Source of the DNA: Streptococcus sp. M334
GTDB lineage: Bacteria; Bacillota; Bacilli; Lactobacillales; Streptococcaceae
Length of the DNA stretch: 64,000 nt
Reading direction: 5' to 3'
Assembly: GCF_000187745.1 (NCBI RefSeq)
Contig: NZ_GL732486.1
Coordinates: 544,736-608,735, forward strand
Below the pieces are notes generated by a model. That model saw only the letters and a list, made by a program, of their open reading frames with translations. It searched no databases and was not told the DNA's origin. A program made the position numbers and the translations under genes. Below are positions 31,735 to 40,771 of the stretch, one piece after another; positions within the stretch are counted from its first letter, which is position 1, and every line of letters begins with the position of its first letter.

Positions 31735-34700
31735 AATTATTTTCAAAATAGGAATCAACCAACTCCTGAATTCTTCCTTCTTTGGCAGCAGGAATGGTAT
31801 CTTCTAAAACAAAGTTCTTTCTACTGATATCTTGAGAGAGATTTCCAAAGATAAAATTAGTCGAGATGTTATAGATAATCTCTGAAGGTGCAAATCCATA
31901 AACTTGATTTTCCAGGATATGCTTTAAGCGTTCCTCAGAATTTGGAAATACATCTTTCAAGCCTTCGCTATTATATAGTCGCTTAACAAGCTCAGCAATA
32001 TAGAGACCAGACTTCATGTACAAATCAATGAATGTCTTAAATGGATCATCAAATATTCCTGGATTTTCTTTTTCAAGATCATCTACCATCCTCTTCACTA
32101 CCCGTTTAGGAGTAAAAATCTGGTTGGTTTTCTGTGGTGGAATATAGTCAAAAATATCTTCTTTTTGATCTTTAAAATAATCCGCCAACTCCTCTTTCTT
32201 ACGAAGAAATTCTTGGATTGCTTCATTAAATGTTGCTCGATCAAAGAGATGCCCTGCAAAATCTTGCCCACCATCTCTTAGGTAACGAAATTGGTCAATC
32301 GTGATTCCCGTTACTTCATAAAAAACATGCTCAGGTACAAAGGTATCAAAATTATCAAGCGTTAGAGATTTATCACCATAGGCCATGATAAAACTAGGGA
32401 TTGTTCGTGCAAAGCCTCGAAGGTGATCACGAATCTCATCCTGAGCTGATTGTTTCAACTGTTCAACACGTTTTATCTCAACCTGTTCGATAAACTTCTC
32501 AGGCATTTTTTCCACTTCTTTTTTAAGTGTTTGCTCTAGTTTTTCTTTGTGGATGAGATTATTTTCTTCTATTCGTCTTTCAAGATCTTCTTGAATCTTA
32601 TCTTTCTGCTCCTTATCATTTACTTCCTTGAGCTGTTGCTGCAACTCTTCCTTGATATGAGCTTCAGTAATTTTACGTTCTATCTCATTTTTTCGAACTT
32701 CATTCTCAAATGTTGCTACAATTTGCTTCTTGATTTGATCTGTTTCTCGAGTTTTAAGGTTGTATTCACCTTTCAAATCTTCTACAATCACTGAAGAAAC
32801 TGTCTTGCTCAAATCATTAACCAGCTGTTTTTGAGTTCTGTCCTCATCCTTAGTGAACAAATCTGTCACAGATTGACTAAGTCCATAGACTTTTTCACCA
32901 AAAAGTCGCATTTGCTGATTAATTACAATTTCATGGTCTACTACTGCATTTCCTTCATCATCTACTGTAACATCTGAAAAATCTAGTAAATCAGAAGGTG
33001 TTTGTAACTTGCCTTCCTTTTCAACTGGCAGCTCATTTAAAATATCTAGAACTGTTTGACTAGCTTGGAAAATACCGCTGATATTATCAAATAAGAGATT
33101 GGACATAAAGCCTCGTTTGAGGACTTCCCTAGCTTTTATCTGACGCGGTATAGTCAGAACTGCCTTGGCATCAATTTCAACCATCTTACCAGCACGATCT
33201 TCAGCTATGACAGGGAAGAAATTTAGTAATTCTCTGATATTTTCTTCACGAGTTGCAGAAGTCCCACCACCTCCTACAGTTGCTAGTGATAAGTTGTTAG
33301 CAAACTCATCAAAGAGAATTAAGGTCCTTTCTGGCGCAAAGTCAAATACATAGGCTCTTTCTTTGCGGAAGTGATTTCCTTTGTTATCGCTCCATGAGTA
33401 TGGATTTTGAGCACGGAAGGTAGCCTGCATATAAAGTGCAGGTGATTTCATGTTCGATAACATCAATACACCTGTCCACTCAGGGATAGTGACACCTGTC
33501 GTCAATTGACCGACGGATAGGGTGATAGTTTTATCATTCTCTGCTATCGCTTTTCTAACCAAGTCTAAGGATTTGAGTTTGACTTTATCGTCTTCTTCGG
33601 ACATGCGTCCGTCACCAGCAGCTAGAACAATCTCATAGTTTTCATAGATTGGGTGTTCTTCTAGTAGTGCTTTTAAGGCTTTAGCTGAGGCTACACGTTC
33701 TAAAAGCCAAAAAGTATGTTTGAGTTCATTTCGAAGTTCTTTAGTTGAAAATGGATATTTTTCATTGCTAGATAGAGTATCTAACCAATTTCTGACATCT
33801 TGCTCATGGATAAATTTCCCTTTATCATCTGTAGCGAAAAATTCACTTAAGTCAAAAGCATAGTCAATATTTTCACCATCAAGTTGAGCGCCTTTTTCTA
33901 ACTCTTCACCAATCATCTGAGACATTTGATAGGTAAAGAGATTTAACTGAGGTAAGGTTTCATATGGATTTTCCTCTTCTTGCTCAGAAGACCAAGTCGA
34001 TTTAGCAGACTGTTCATCCGCATAAGACCAGTTGTAGATTTGATCCTCTGTAAAATCTCCTTTGGCCAATGCCTTAAATGGTGTACCTGACAAATGCAGA
34101 GTGAAATTCCGCCGAATCTTATTAAAAGCTTGGTCTGTCTTAAAGGTATCAACTCCTTCGTGAGCCTCATCGATAACCAATAAATCCCAGTGGAGATCTG
34201 TAACCCATTTAAGTTTGTTATGCTCTCCACCTAGATAAGCAGAGCCTTTCAAGTCTTGAAGACTGATAAAAGCAAGTTGTCTTACATCGTCATCTAAAAT
34301 ACCAACAAATTCTTTTCGTGACAAGGTTGGACGACTCTTAAGGCTGTCTGATTCAGAAACAAACTTATAAGTCGTTTGACCTGCTATGAATGTTTCGAAA
34401 TCATCATACCATGAGTTAGCTATTGCAGGTCTGTTGGTTACAATTAAGACATTGACAGCCTCCATCCGTCGAGCTAAGTCATAGGTAGATAAGGTTTTAC
34501 CAAAACGTGGCTTGGCATTCCAGAGGAACTTACCTCCTAGATGATTCTGGAAATAAGCTAAGGTCTTAGAAACTGCTTCTTCTTGCTCTTGTCGAAGAGT
34601 ATAGTCCTGTCCTTGCCCAGGCTGATAACCTGACAAATCATGCTGAACAAACTTATCAAAAAGATTTTTTGATTTTTCAGGAGTTCCATTAAAGTAAAAC

Positions 34701-34987
34701 CATTCCGTCTTAGGACGACGTTCCACATCATGGAAAGAAAGGAAATGGTGAAAATCATGGTCCTTAAAAGTCTTTCCCTTATCAGGTTCTTCCGTATAAG
34801 CTGCATCTCCAGTCCATAAAACATCTGTATCTATATGAGCTGTATGCGTTTGTTCTTTAATCCGTTGTCTGACATCACGCTCCGTATAACCAATCTTAAT
34901 CCAGCCCTCATTGCTGGTTACCGTCGGTGTAGTGTAGGCATAGATTTTAGGATGAATTTCTTTAGTTGTTTTAATTTCTACTGGCAT
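31733..34987 (-). CDS. Restriction helicase: T5orf172 + SF2 helicase + methylase-like tail
   Basis: 1084 aa. An N-terminal T5orf172/GIY-YIG-like domain (about 10-105: WIKIGYTERDVRQRI, FHHFL, EWFYF) is followed by an SF2 DEAD/DEAH motor. The motor has motif I AKPRFGKT (GKT 163-165), DEAH at 273-276, SGTP at 300-303, and the arginine-finger region QATFRAQNP. A highly charged coiled-coil stretch (roughly 730-880) follows. The last 127 residues look like the front half of an adenine methylase: IFTPKRVV (motif X), then DLYMKSGLY where a SAM-binding DPxCGSG is expected, then YGFAPSE, but no NPPY. It most likely drives ATP-dependent restriction with the methyltransferase encoded upstream. The nuclease activity of the N-terminal domain is inferred, not shown. 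AAAGGA precedes the ATG. Confidence 0.8.
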   Translation of the reverse strand: MPVEIKTTKEIHPKIYAYTTPTVTSNEGWIKIGYTERDVRQRIKEQTHTAHIDTDVLWTGDAAYTEEPDKGKTFKDHDFHHFLSFHDVERRPKTEWFYFNGTPEKSKNLFDKFVQHDLSGYQPGQGQDYTLRQEQEEAVSKTLAYFQNHLGGKFLWNAKPRFGKTLSTYDLARRMEAVNVLIVTNRPAIANSWYDDFETFIAGQTTYKFVSESDSLKSRPTLSRKEFVGILDDDVRQLAFISLQDLKGSAYLGGEHNKLKWVTDLHWDLLVIDEAHEGVDTFKTDQAFNKIRRNFTLHLSGTPFKALAKGDFTEDQIYNWSYADEQSAKSTWSSEQEEENPYETLPQLNLFTYQMSQMIGEELEKGAQLDGENIDYAFDLSEFFATDDKGKFIHEQDVRNWLDTLSSNEKYPFSTKELRNELKHTFWLLERVASAKALKALLEEHPIYENYEIVLAAGDGRMSEEDDKVKLKSLDLVRKAIAENDKTITLSVGQLTTGVTIPEWTGVLMLSNMKSPALYMQATFRAQNPYSWSDNKGNHFRKERAYVFDFAPERTLILFDEFANNLSLATVGGGGTSATREENIRELLNFFPVIAEDRAGKMVEIDAKAVLTIPRQIKAREVLKRGFMSNLLFDNISGIFQASQTVLDILNELPVEKEGKLQTPSDLLDFSDVTVDDEGNAVVDHEIVINQQMRLFGEKVYGLSQSVTDLFTKDEDRTQKQLVNDLSKTVSSVIVEDLKGEYNLKTRETDQIKKQIVATFENEVRKNEIERKITEAHIKEELQQQLKEVNDKEQKDKIQEDLERRIEENNLIHKEKLEQTLKKEVEKMPEKFIEQVEIKRVEQLKQSAQDEIRDHLRGFARTIPSFIMAYGDKSLTLDNFDTFVPEHVFYEVTGITIDQFRYLRDGGQDFAGHLFDRATFNEAIQEFLRKKEELADYFKDQKEDIFDYIPPQKTNQIFTPKRVVKRMVDDLEKENPGIFDDPFKTFIDLYMKSGLYIAELVKRLYNSEGLKDVFPNSEERLKHILENQVYGFAPSEIIYNISTNFIFGNLSQDISRKNFVLEDTIPAAKEGRIQELVDSYFENN

Positions 34988-35009
34988 AAGTATTCCTTTT
35001 TTTAAAAAA

Positions 35010-35960
35010 CTAAGATAATTTTTCTAACTCTGTTAAATCGATTCCCATCGTGTTTAAAATGTCATCAAACACTACAGTTTTAAATTCATCAGCATACTGA
35101 TTGAATAGATTCATTAAAGCTTTATATAATCTTTGAAAATCTTTCTTATCAAGTACAATTTTTAAAAATAGAATAACCACTATAAAACGTTTATTATCAT
35201 ATCTCCTTATCCCAAAATGATTTGCTATTTGAGATATTCTGACATTTCTTAAATTAACATTATACAGTCGTTCATCATGTGCACAGATATTTCTAACTAG
35301 GTTAGCCACTTTCAAACATGCACTTAAATCTGCACTAGATAGTCTAAATGTATTGTCTTTATTTTGTGTTCTATATTTATCTGTATAAAATTTTGCAATA
35401 ATATTCTTTGTACTATCCGTTAAAATATTGTAAAAATTAGCAATGTTTCCCATTGTAAGAAAATTAACTAAAACCCAAAGTGGTACTTCCCCATGTTCTT
35501 CAATGTAATGTTTAATAGCGCCAGTTCTATCTACCTTATCATGAATCGTCTTGGTTAAGATAGAGATTTGTTGAAGAACTTTTTTAGGATCATTGTCTAC
35601 AAAATTTGCAATATCTAAATAAGCATTCTTACGAGGGTGTTTTTTAGAGAATTCATATGCAACTGTTGTCTTTATTGAATTTTCGAATATCAATAAATAT
35701 TTCAATAATAATATCCTTAATTCTCTATCAAATAAAAACAAGGCCTTTAGTTCGTTAAAGTGAGTTCCTTTTTGATAAATTTCAGGTTCAACAGGTCGAT
35801 TATTGCTGTCCTTTACTAAAAATAAATCTTTATAACCGTTTATAACATTGTAATAGTTTTCTTGTTCTAAAAATCTCTTTGGCTTCCCATTCGTTGGTAC
35901 TACAACACCCCTATTTCTTAAGATTGTTAACTGTTGATTAAATGTTTTATGTTCCTTCAA
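35010..35960 (-). CDS. Abi_2 (AbiD/AbiF-like) family protein with HEPN motif
   Basis: 316 aa abortive-infection-type protein. The N-terminal region carries the family pattern (LTILRNRGV, KRFLEQENYYNVINGYKDLF). Residues 223-228 are RNICAH, the R-x4-H signature of HEPN ribonucleases, in the expected place. The role would be RNA cleavage on phage infection; this is family-based inference. Translation starts at TTG with AGGAG six bases upstream. It lies between the methyltransferase and helicase genes, 22 bases from the latter and after a terminator of the former. Its base composition is more AT-rich than the flanking genes, which suggests separate acquisition. Confidence 0.82.
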   Translation of the reverse strand: MKEHKTFNQQLTILRNRGVVVPTNGKPKRFLEQENYYNVINGYKDLFLVKDSNNRPVEPEIYQKGTHFNELKALFLFDRELRILLLKYLLIFENSIKTTVAYEFSKKHPRKNAYLDIANFVDNDPKKVLQQISILTKTIHDKVDRTGAIKHYIEEHGEVPLWVLVNFLTMGNIANFYNILTDSTKNIIAKFYTDKYRTQNKDNTFRLSSADLSACLKVANLVRNICAHDERLYNVNLRNVRISQIANHFGIRRYDNKRFIVVILFLKIVLDKKDFQRLYKALMNLFNQYADEFKTVVFDDILNTMGIDLTELEKLS

Positions 35961-35983
35961 ACTTATCTCCTATAAAATAAAAA

Positions 35984-36012
35984 GGGTCAGGGCATCGTAT
36001 GCTTCCTGACCT
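35984..36012 (-). terminator. Terminator between methyltransferase and Abi genes
   Basis: GGTCAGG (35985-35991) and CCTGACC (36005-36011) form the stem; the minus strand continues CCTTTTTATTTT. It should reduce transcription into the Abi and helicase genes. Confidence 0.7.
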
Positions 36013-36069
36013 AATCCTATGTGTCTATTATAGATCACTGAGCGCTATTTGTCAAATAAAAATACTTCT

Positions 36070-37947
36070 CTAATCCATCTCCCTTACATGTGTCTCAATA
36101 AAGGCAATTTCCTCTGGAGAAAGACCATATTTTTGATAGAGCTGACGGTCAATATCAGCCACTGATTGTGTCCAATCAATGTCTGAATTGACCGTAAAGT
36201 CTTGGAGAGGGACATATTTCCATTTATCTTTAGTATTATCTTGGGTAATTTTTAAAATTCCAAGCATTGTGCGCAAAAACTTAGATTTAATATATTTTAA
36301 ACAAGCCTCCGCCTCTTCTAAAGAATCAAATTCACCAACAGAAATAAATGTCTCTGTGTACCCGATGACGGGGGACCCGATGACGGGGGTCGATAGGACT
36401 TCGCCAATCGCCCCACTTCCATTTGCTTTTGGAAGAATTATTTTATACTTTTCAAAATTTGATGGGCATGTTACATAATCTTTTCTAAACCATTTATATA
36501 CACGTTCATTATTAAAACGTCCATATATTTTAATATACTCATTACCATCTTCAGGTTTTATATCGAAAAATAATTCAGGCAATTTTTCAAAAGCATTAGA
36601 GGCAACTCTCCTATCAGAAACTCTGCTCATTAGTTTAGGAAAATCTGTATAAATCAAATCAGAATAGCGATATGATCCTCTATTAGTAACAAACTGATCA
36701 ATAGATTCAAAATTTTTCTTTATAACTTTCTTTCTAATTGAATTCATTTCTATAAAGGGAACAAAAACTTCAATTGGTTCAAATTCTCGTTCAGCATCAT
36801 AATAAGTAACTGCTACCCCTCCTTTTATATCAGTTCCAGGAAATACATTACCGCTCTTTTGTTCAAAAAAAGATACCTTTACATGCTGATTATTCAACAT
36901 TTGTTGATTCCAAGTTTTTGGAGTCCCTCCAGCATTTGATAAAAATCTTGCAGGAGTTATTAAAGATGCTTTTTTAGAAATTTTATATGATTCTGAAATA
37001 AATTTATGATATATAGGCATATCCTTTGTACTTGTTCCCTGTGCCTCCTCTTGGTAAGGCGGATTTCCTATCACGACATCAAATTTCATTTCACTTTCCT
37101 CACTTGATAGGCGCTCAAAACCTATCATTTTATTCTTTTTCCAGTCTTTGATTTGGGTTTTAGATTCTTCTACTTCTTGGACTTCTAGCTCATCTGAAAA
37201 CAAGCTTAACTGTTGAGATTGCTCTTGTTTAGCCGAGTAAGGACTATTTTTTTCCAATCCATCCATCTGAAAGACATTGTAGGATATAATAGTCGCAATT
37301 TCTTTCTTTTGCTCTAAGGTTGGTTGATTTCCAATATTTGCAAGATAGTAGTCCTCAAATGTTGCTAAAAGATTTTCACGCGCCAAAAGGAGAGAATCTC
37401 CTTGATACTCATAACCATAAGAAGCACGATAAGCTTTTTTTACAAGTTCATAGAAGGTAGCTTCGTCCGAAACCTCACGACTAATGCGCTGCAATTTTCT
37501 ATCAACAAAACCAACTCGTTCAGATAATGGAATTTCCTCACCAGTTACGGTATCATAGCGCGTTACCATATAAGGTGCTTCACCACAGGTAATTTCTAGC
37601 CAGCGTAATTGGATATAATCTTCAAGATCCAGAGATTCAAGCTCAGCTTCCACGTAACCATTTTGCTTTTCAACTAACCAAGTTGGCGTAAAAACTTCGG
37701 CTCTAATCTTAGTTCGATCTTTTTGTTCATACTTGGACTTTTCTGATCGGGGTTGAACCAAGTCTGCATAGGTTCCCGTCACCTTACTTGCATTGATGCG
37801 ATCACTTGGAGCAAATCCCTTTCCTAACAATTCATAAGAATGCGTTGCCCAAACAATATTTTTCTTGGTCGTTCGATCTTTTAAAAGAATTTTTAATAAG
37901 TCGGCAGACTCCATAGCCAAACTTTCTTCACTAATATCTATTGTCAT
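36070..37947 (-). CDS. Eco57I-type adenine-N6 DNA methyltransferase
   Basis: 625 aa. It has motif X-like AEVFTP (FTP at 86-88), a SAM motif I in the unusual form LEITCGEAPYM (about 117-127), and catalytic motif IV NPPY at 295-298 in FDVVIGNPPYQEE. Residues beyond about 400 look like a target-recognition region. They contain a perfect duplication of five residues (PVIGS/PVIGY near 520-529). It should methylate adenine at the system's target and protect host DNA; whether it also sets specificity for the helicase protein is inferred. Start ATG at 37947 with GAGAGG six bases away; a TTG two codons upstream is less likely. An extended -10 lies about 30 bases before it. Confidence 0.85.
   Translation of the reverse strand: MTIDISEESLAMESADLLKILLKDRTTKKNIVWATHSYELLGKGFAPSDRINASKVTGTYADLVQPRSEKSKYEQKDRTKIRAEVFTPTWLVEKQNGYVEAELESLDLEDYIQLRWLEITCGEAPYMVTRYDTVTGEEIPLSERVGFVDRKLQRISREVSDEATFYELVKKAYRASYGYEYQGDSLLLARENLLATFEDYYLANIGNQPTLEQKKEIATIISYNVFQMDGLEKNSPYSAKQEQSQQLSLFSDELEVQEVEESKTQIKDWKKNKMIGFERLSSEESEMKFDVVIGNPPYQEEAQGTSTKDMPIYHKFISESYKISKKASLITPARFLSNAGGTPKTWNQQMLNNQHVKVSFFEQKSGNVFPGTDIKGGVAVTYYDAEREFEPIEVFVPFIEMNSIRKKVIKKNFESIDQFVTNRGSYRYSDLIYTDFPKLMSRVSDRRVASNAFEKLPELFFDIKPEDGNEYIKIYGRFNNERVYKWFRKDYVTCPSNFEKYKIILPKANGSGAIGEVLSTPVIGSPVIGYTETFISVGEFDSLEEAEACLKYIKSKFLRTMLGILKITQDNTKDKWKYVPLQDFTVNSDIDWTQSVADIDRQLYQKYGLSPEEIAFIETHVREMD
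36360..36389 (-). repeat. Perfect 15-bp tandem duplication in the methyltransferase
   Basis: ACCCGATGACGGGGG occurs twice back to back (36360-36374 and 36375-36389). It is in frame and adds five residues. It is GC-rich within an AT-rich gene. Confidence 0.95.
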
Positions 37948-37975
37948 AAGCAACCTCTCTTATATTGTAAGCCCT

Positions 37976-37984
37976 ATTATATCA
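37976..37984 (-). promoter_or_regulatory. Methyltransferase promoter
   Basis: Minus strand TGATATAAT, about 28 bases before the ATG, preceded by AT-rich DNA. Confidence 0.6.
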
Positions 37985-38021
37985 TATTTTAAAGAATGAA
38001 AATTTACTTGAAAAAAGTAAT

Positions 38022-38285
38022 TCAATAAATATCTCTCCGATGACCAACTTCTAGAGTAGCAATGACTAATTCATTATCTATAATTTGTACGATAACTCGA
38101 TAATTACCAATTCTATAGCGCCATTGACCAACGCGATTACCAACCAAAGGCTTTCCGTGTCGTCTTGGGTCTTCCAAAACATTGGTTTGTAAATAGTTTG
38201 TAATTAGCTTCTGCGTATAACGGTCCAATTTTTTTAATTGCTTGATGAAGCGTCTTGTCGGAACTAATTTATACAAATTATTCAT
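38022..38285 (-). CDS. relE: RelE-type mRNA interferase toxin
   Basis: 87 aa toxin of the RelE/ParE superfamily that cleaves mRNA on the ribosome. The family pattern is clear: KLVPTRRFIKQLKKL, DPRRHGKPL, GQWRYRIGNYRVI and the C-terminal GHRRDIY with basic catalytic-type residues. It corresponds to the pneumococcal RelBE2 toxin by sequence and by position beside walJ. The start codon overlaps the antitoxin gene by 8 bases, giving coupled translation. Confidence 0.92.
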   Translation of the reverse strand: MNNLYKLVPTRRFIKQLKKLDRYTQKLITNYLQTNVLEDPRRHGKPLVGNRVGQWRYRIGNYRVIVQIIDNELVIATLEVGHRRDIY

Positions 38286-38520
38286 CCTCCAAGCCTAAAT
38301 CATGCATCATTTCTTCCCAAGTAATGGGTTCAACTCCTTTTTCCAAGTCTTCTAAATACTCTTGATAAGCTAAATCTGCCACACGAGCGTCGTATTCGTC
38401 TTCTAAAGCTTCAAGAGTTTTGGTGCGGACAAGTTCCGACAGAGAAACTCCTTCAAACTTAGCCATTGCTTTCATAAATGTTTTATCAGCTTCAGAAACT
38501 TTTAATGTAATAGTAGTCAT
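38278..38520 (-). CDS. relB: RelB-type antitoxin (ribbon-helix-helix)
   Basis: 80 aa. The N-terminal ribbon-helix-helix MTTITLKVSEADKTF and SLSELVRTKTLEAL binds the operator; the acidic C-terminal half (from about residue 45) should wrap the RelE toxin. I start it at the ATG at 38520, just after AAAGGGAG. A reading that adds 20 residues would start upstream of the -10 box and include the operator. Promoter and palindromic operator are visible directly upstream, so autorepression is expected. Confidence 0.92.
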   Translation of the reverse strand: MTTITLKVSEADKTFMKAMAKFEGVSLSELVRTKTLEALEDEYDARVADLAYQEYLEDLEKGVEPITWEEMMHDLGLEDE

Positions 38521-38539
38521 CTTTTGTACTCCCTTTTTT

Positions 38540-38554
38540 AATGGTAACACCATT
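38540..38554. promoter_or_regulatory. relBE operator palindrome
   Basis: AATGGT-AAC-ACCATT: perfect 6-bp arms that overlap the -10 box by three bases, well placed for RelB/RelBE autoregulation. Confidence 0.65.
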
Positions 38555-38580
38555 GTATTACTTTTTAGGTGTTCAGTCAA
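38552..38580 (-). promoter_or_regulatory. relBE promoter
   Basis: Minus strand TTGACT (38575-38580), 17 bases, TACAAT (38552-38557). Confidence 0.75.
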
Positions 38581-38616
38581 TATAAAAAGAACACCTTCTC
38601 AGCATTCTTTTTATAT
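38580..38616 (-). terminator. Hairpin at the end of walJ
   Basis: ATATAAAAAGAA and TTCTTTTTATAT are perfect 12-base arms; the walJ stop codon lies inside the right arm. Weak stem (AT only), next to the relBE -35 box. Confidence 0.5.
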
Positions 38617-39420
38617 ATCTGTCAATGGTGTTGCAGTATCTGGTGAGGTATCGTAAACCTTAAAGTCTACTCCAACTCCCAGATCCGCTTGGGCTAGCTG
38701 GTTGACCATGGTCATGTGAGCCAGCTCCTTGATATTGTTTTCCTTAGACAAGTGACCAAGATAGATTTTCTTAGTGCGATTTCCTAGGGTCCGAATCATA
38801 GCTTCAGCACCGTCCTCGTTAGAAAGGTGACCTAGATCAGATAGGATTCGTTGTTTGAGTCGCCAAGCGTAAGAACCTGCTCGCAAAATCTCTACATCAT
38901 GGTTGGACTCGATAAGATAGCCATCCGCATTTTCGACAATTCCTGCCATACGGTCACTGACATAACCTGTATCTGTCAAAAGGACAAAACTCTTATCATC
39001 CTTCATAAAGCGATAAAACTGCGGTGCGACTGCATCATGGCTAACCCCAAAACTCTCAATATCAATATCTCCAAAGGTTTTGGTTTTGCCCATTTCAAAG
39101 ATATGCTTTTGTGAAGAATCTACCTTGCCAAGGTATTTGCTATTTTCCATAGCTTGCCAAGTTTTTTCATTGGCATACAAATCCATACCATACTTGCGAG
39201 CCAAAACCCCCACACCGTGAATATGGTCTGAATGCTCATGGGTAATCAAGATGGCATCCAGGTCTTCTGGTTTGCGATTGATTTCAGCAAGTAGGCTGGT
39301 GATTTTCTTACCAGACAAACCTGCATCTACTAAAAGCTTCTTTTTTGGGGTTTCCAGATAAAAGGAATTTCCACTGGAACCCGACGCTAAAATACTGTAT
39401 TTAAAGCCTGTTTCACTCAT
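38611..39420 (-). CDS. walJ: WalJ (VicX/YycJ) metallo-beta-lactamase-fold protein
   Basis: 269 aa metal-dependent hydrolase with the HxHxDH motif ITHEHSDHIHG (about 58-68) and later ligands LTDTGYVSD and GHLSKEN. Exact substrate is unsettled; homologues are tied to DNA processing and cell-wall control. It is the third gene of walR-walK-walJ, starting one base after the walK stop. Confidence 0.93.
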   Translation of the reverse strand: MSETGFKYSILASGSSGNSFYLETPKKKLLVDAGLSGKKITSLLAEINRKPEDLDAILITHEHSDHIHGVGVLARKYGMDLYANEKTWQAMENSKYLGKVDSSQKHIFEMGKTKTFGDIDIESFGVSHDAVAPQFYRFMKDDKSFVLLTDTGYVSDRMAGIVENADGYLIESNHDVEILRAGSYAWRLKQRILSDLGHLSNEDGAEAMIRTLGNRTKKIYLGHLSKENNIKELAHMTMVNQLAQADLGVGVDFKVYDTSPDTATPLTDI

Positions 39421-39421
39421 T

Positions 39422-40771
39422 CTAGTCTTCTACTTCGTCCTCCCATACTTCTTCTTTCACTGCATCCTTATCATAAGGGAGCACAATGGTAAAGGTCGAT
39501 CCCTTACCGTATTCACTCTTAGCCCAAATAAAGCCCTTATGTTGTTTGATAATTTCTTTAGCAATAGCTAGTCCTAAACCAGTACCACCTTGGGCACGAC
39601 TTCTAGCACGATCCACACGATAAAAACGGTCAAAGATACGTGGTAAATCCTGCTTTGGTATCCCCAATCCTTGGTCTGAAATGGATAAAATCATCTGATC
39701 ATCAGTTGTCTTCATGGTCACTGTGATTTTCCCACCATCTGGAGAATATTTAATGGCATTGTTGAGAATATTATCAATCACCTGTGTCATCTTGTCTGTA
39801 TCAATTTCAATCCAGACTGAGGTAATTGGGTAATCTCTCACCAGTTCATATTTCTTCTCTTCATCCTGCCCTCTTATCTGATCAAAACGGTTGAGAATAA
39901 AGGTTATAAAGGCAGTAAAATTAATCAATTCCACATCCAGATGACTGGTTGCATTATCAATTCGAGAAAGATGAAGAAGGTCTGTTACCATCCGCATCAT
40001 ACGGTTGGTTTCGTCTAGAGACACCTTGATAAAGTCTGGTGCTACAGGTTCTGACAAGGCACCCTCATCCAAGGCTTCAAGATAGGATTTTACGCTAGTC
40101 AGAGGTGTCCGTAGCTCATGACTAACGTTGGAAACAAAGAGTCTCCGTTCCCGTTCTTCCTTCTCCTGCTCCGTCGTATCGTGTAAAACTGCAACCAAAC
40201 CTGAGATAAAGCCAGACTCACGACGAACCAAGGCAAAACGTACACGAAGGCTTAGATACTCTCCATTGGCATCCTGAGAATCAATCATAAGCTCAGGAAT
40301 CTGGGTGATCAAATCGCGAAGTTCATACTCGTCTGCAATCTTAAGCAATTCTAGAATACTTTTATTAAGAACCTCTTCCTTCTGAACGCCTAGCTGTTTC
40401 TTAGCCATATCATTAATCATGGTAATCTTACCACGACGATTGGTCGCAAGAACTCCGTCCGTCATGTATGAGAGGATACTATGCAATCGTTTACTCTCTT
40501 GTTCCAGATTTTCTTGAGTCAAGCGAATTACTTCTGATAAATCATTGAGATTATTGGTAATATTAGTGATTTCAGAGCTTCCCTGCATGTCCAATACCTG
40601 AGAATAATCTCCTGCAATTAGGTCTTTTATCTTTTGATTGATTTGTTTCAGTCGAATATTATCCCGACGATTTTCTAGCAAGAGTAAGGTCACAACTAAA
40701 ATAAAGCCAAGTAAAATGAGGCTAAAGATAAAATCACTGGTTAAAACTATGTCTTTAATTAGTTTAATCAT
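39422..40771 (-). CDS. walK: WalK (VicK) sensor histidine kinase
   Basis: 449 aa. A single membrane span (about 12-33) instead of the two spans and extracellular loop of Bacillus WalK, as is typical of streptococci. Then HAMP (about 35-85), PAS (about 95-195), the phosphoacceptor [12 protein letters not shown], and the ATPase motifs [10 protein letters not shown] and [16 protein letters not shown]. With WalR it controls peptidoglycan hydrolases and surface genes. The PAS domain suggests an intracellular signal. Overlaps walR by 8 bases. Confidence 0.95.
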   Translation of the reverse strand: MIKLIKDIVLTSDFIFSLILLGFILVVTLLLLENRRDNIRLKQINQKIKDLIAGDYSQVLDMQGSSEITNITNNLNDLSEVIRLTQENLEQESKRLHSILSYMTDGVLATNRRGKITMINDMAKKQLGVQKEEVLNKSILELLKIADEYELRDLITQIPELMIDSQDANGEYLSLRVRFALVRRESGFISGLVAVLHDTTEQEKEERERRLFVSNVSHELRTPLTSVKSYLEALDEGALSEPVAPDFIKVSLDETNRMMRMVTDLLHLSRIDNATSHLDVELINFTAFITFILNRFDQIRGQDEEKKYELVRDYPITSVWIEIDTDKMTQVIDNILNNAIKYSPDGGKITVTMKTTDDQMILSISDQGLGIPKQDLPRIFDRFYRVDRARSRAQGGTGLGLAIAKEIIKQHKGFIWAKSEYGKGSTFTIVLPYDKDAVKEEVWEDEVED

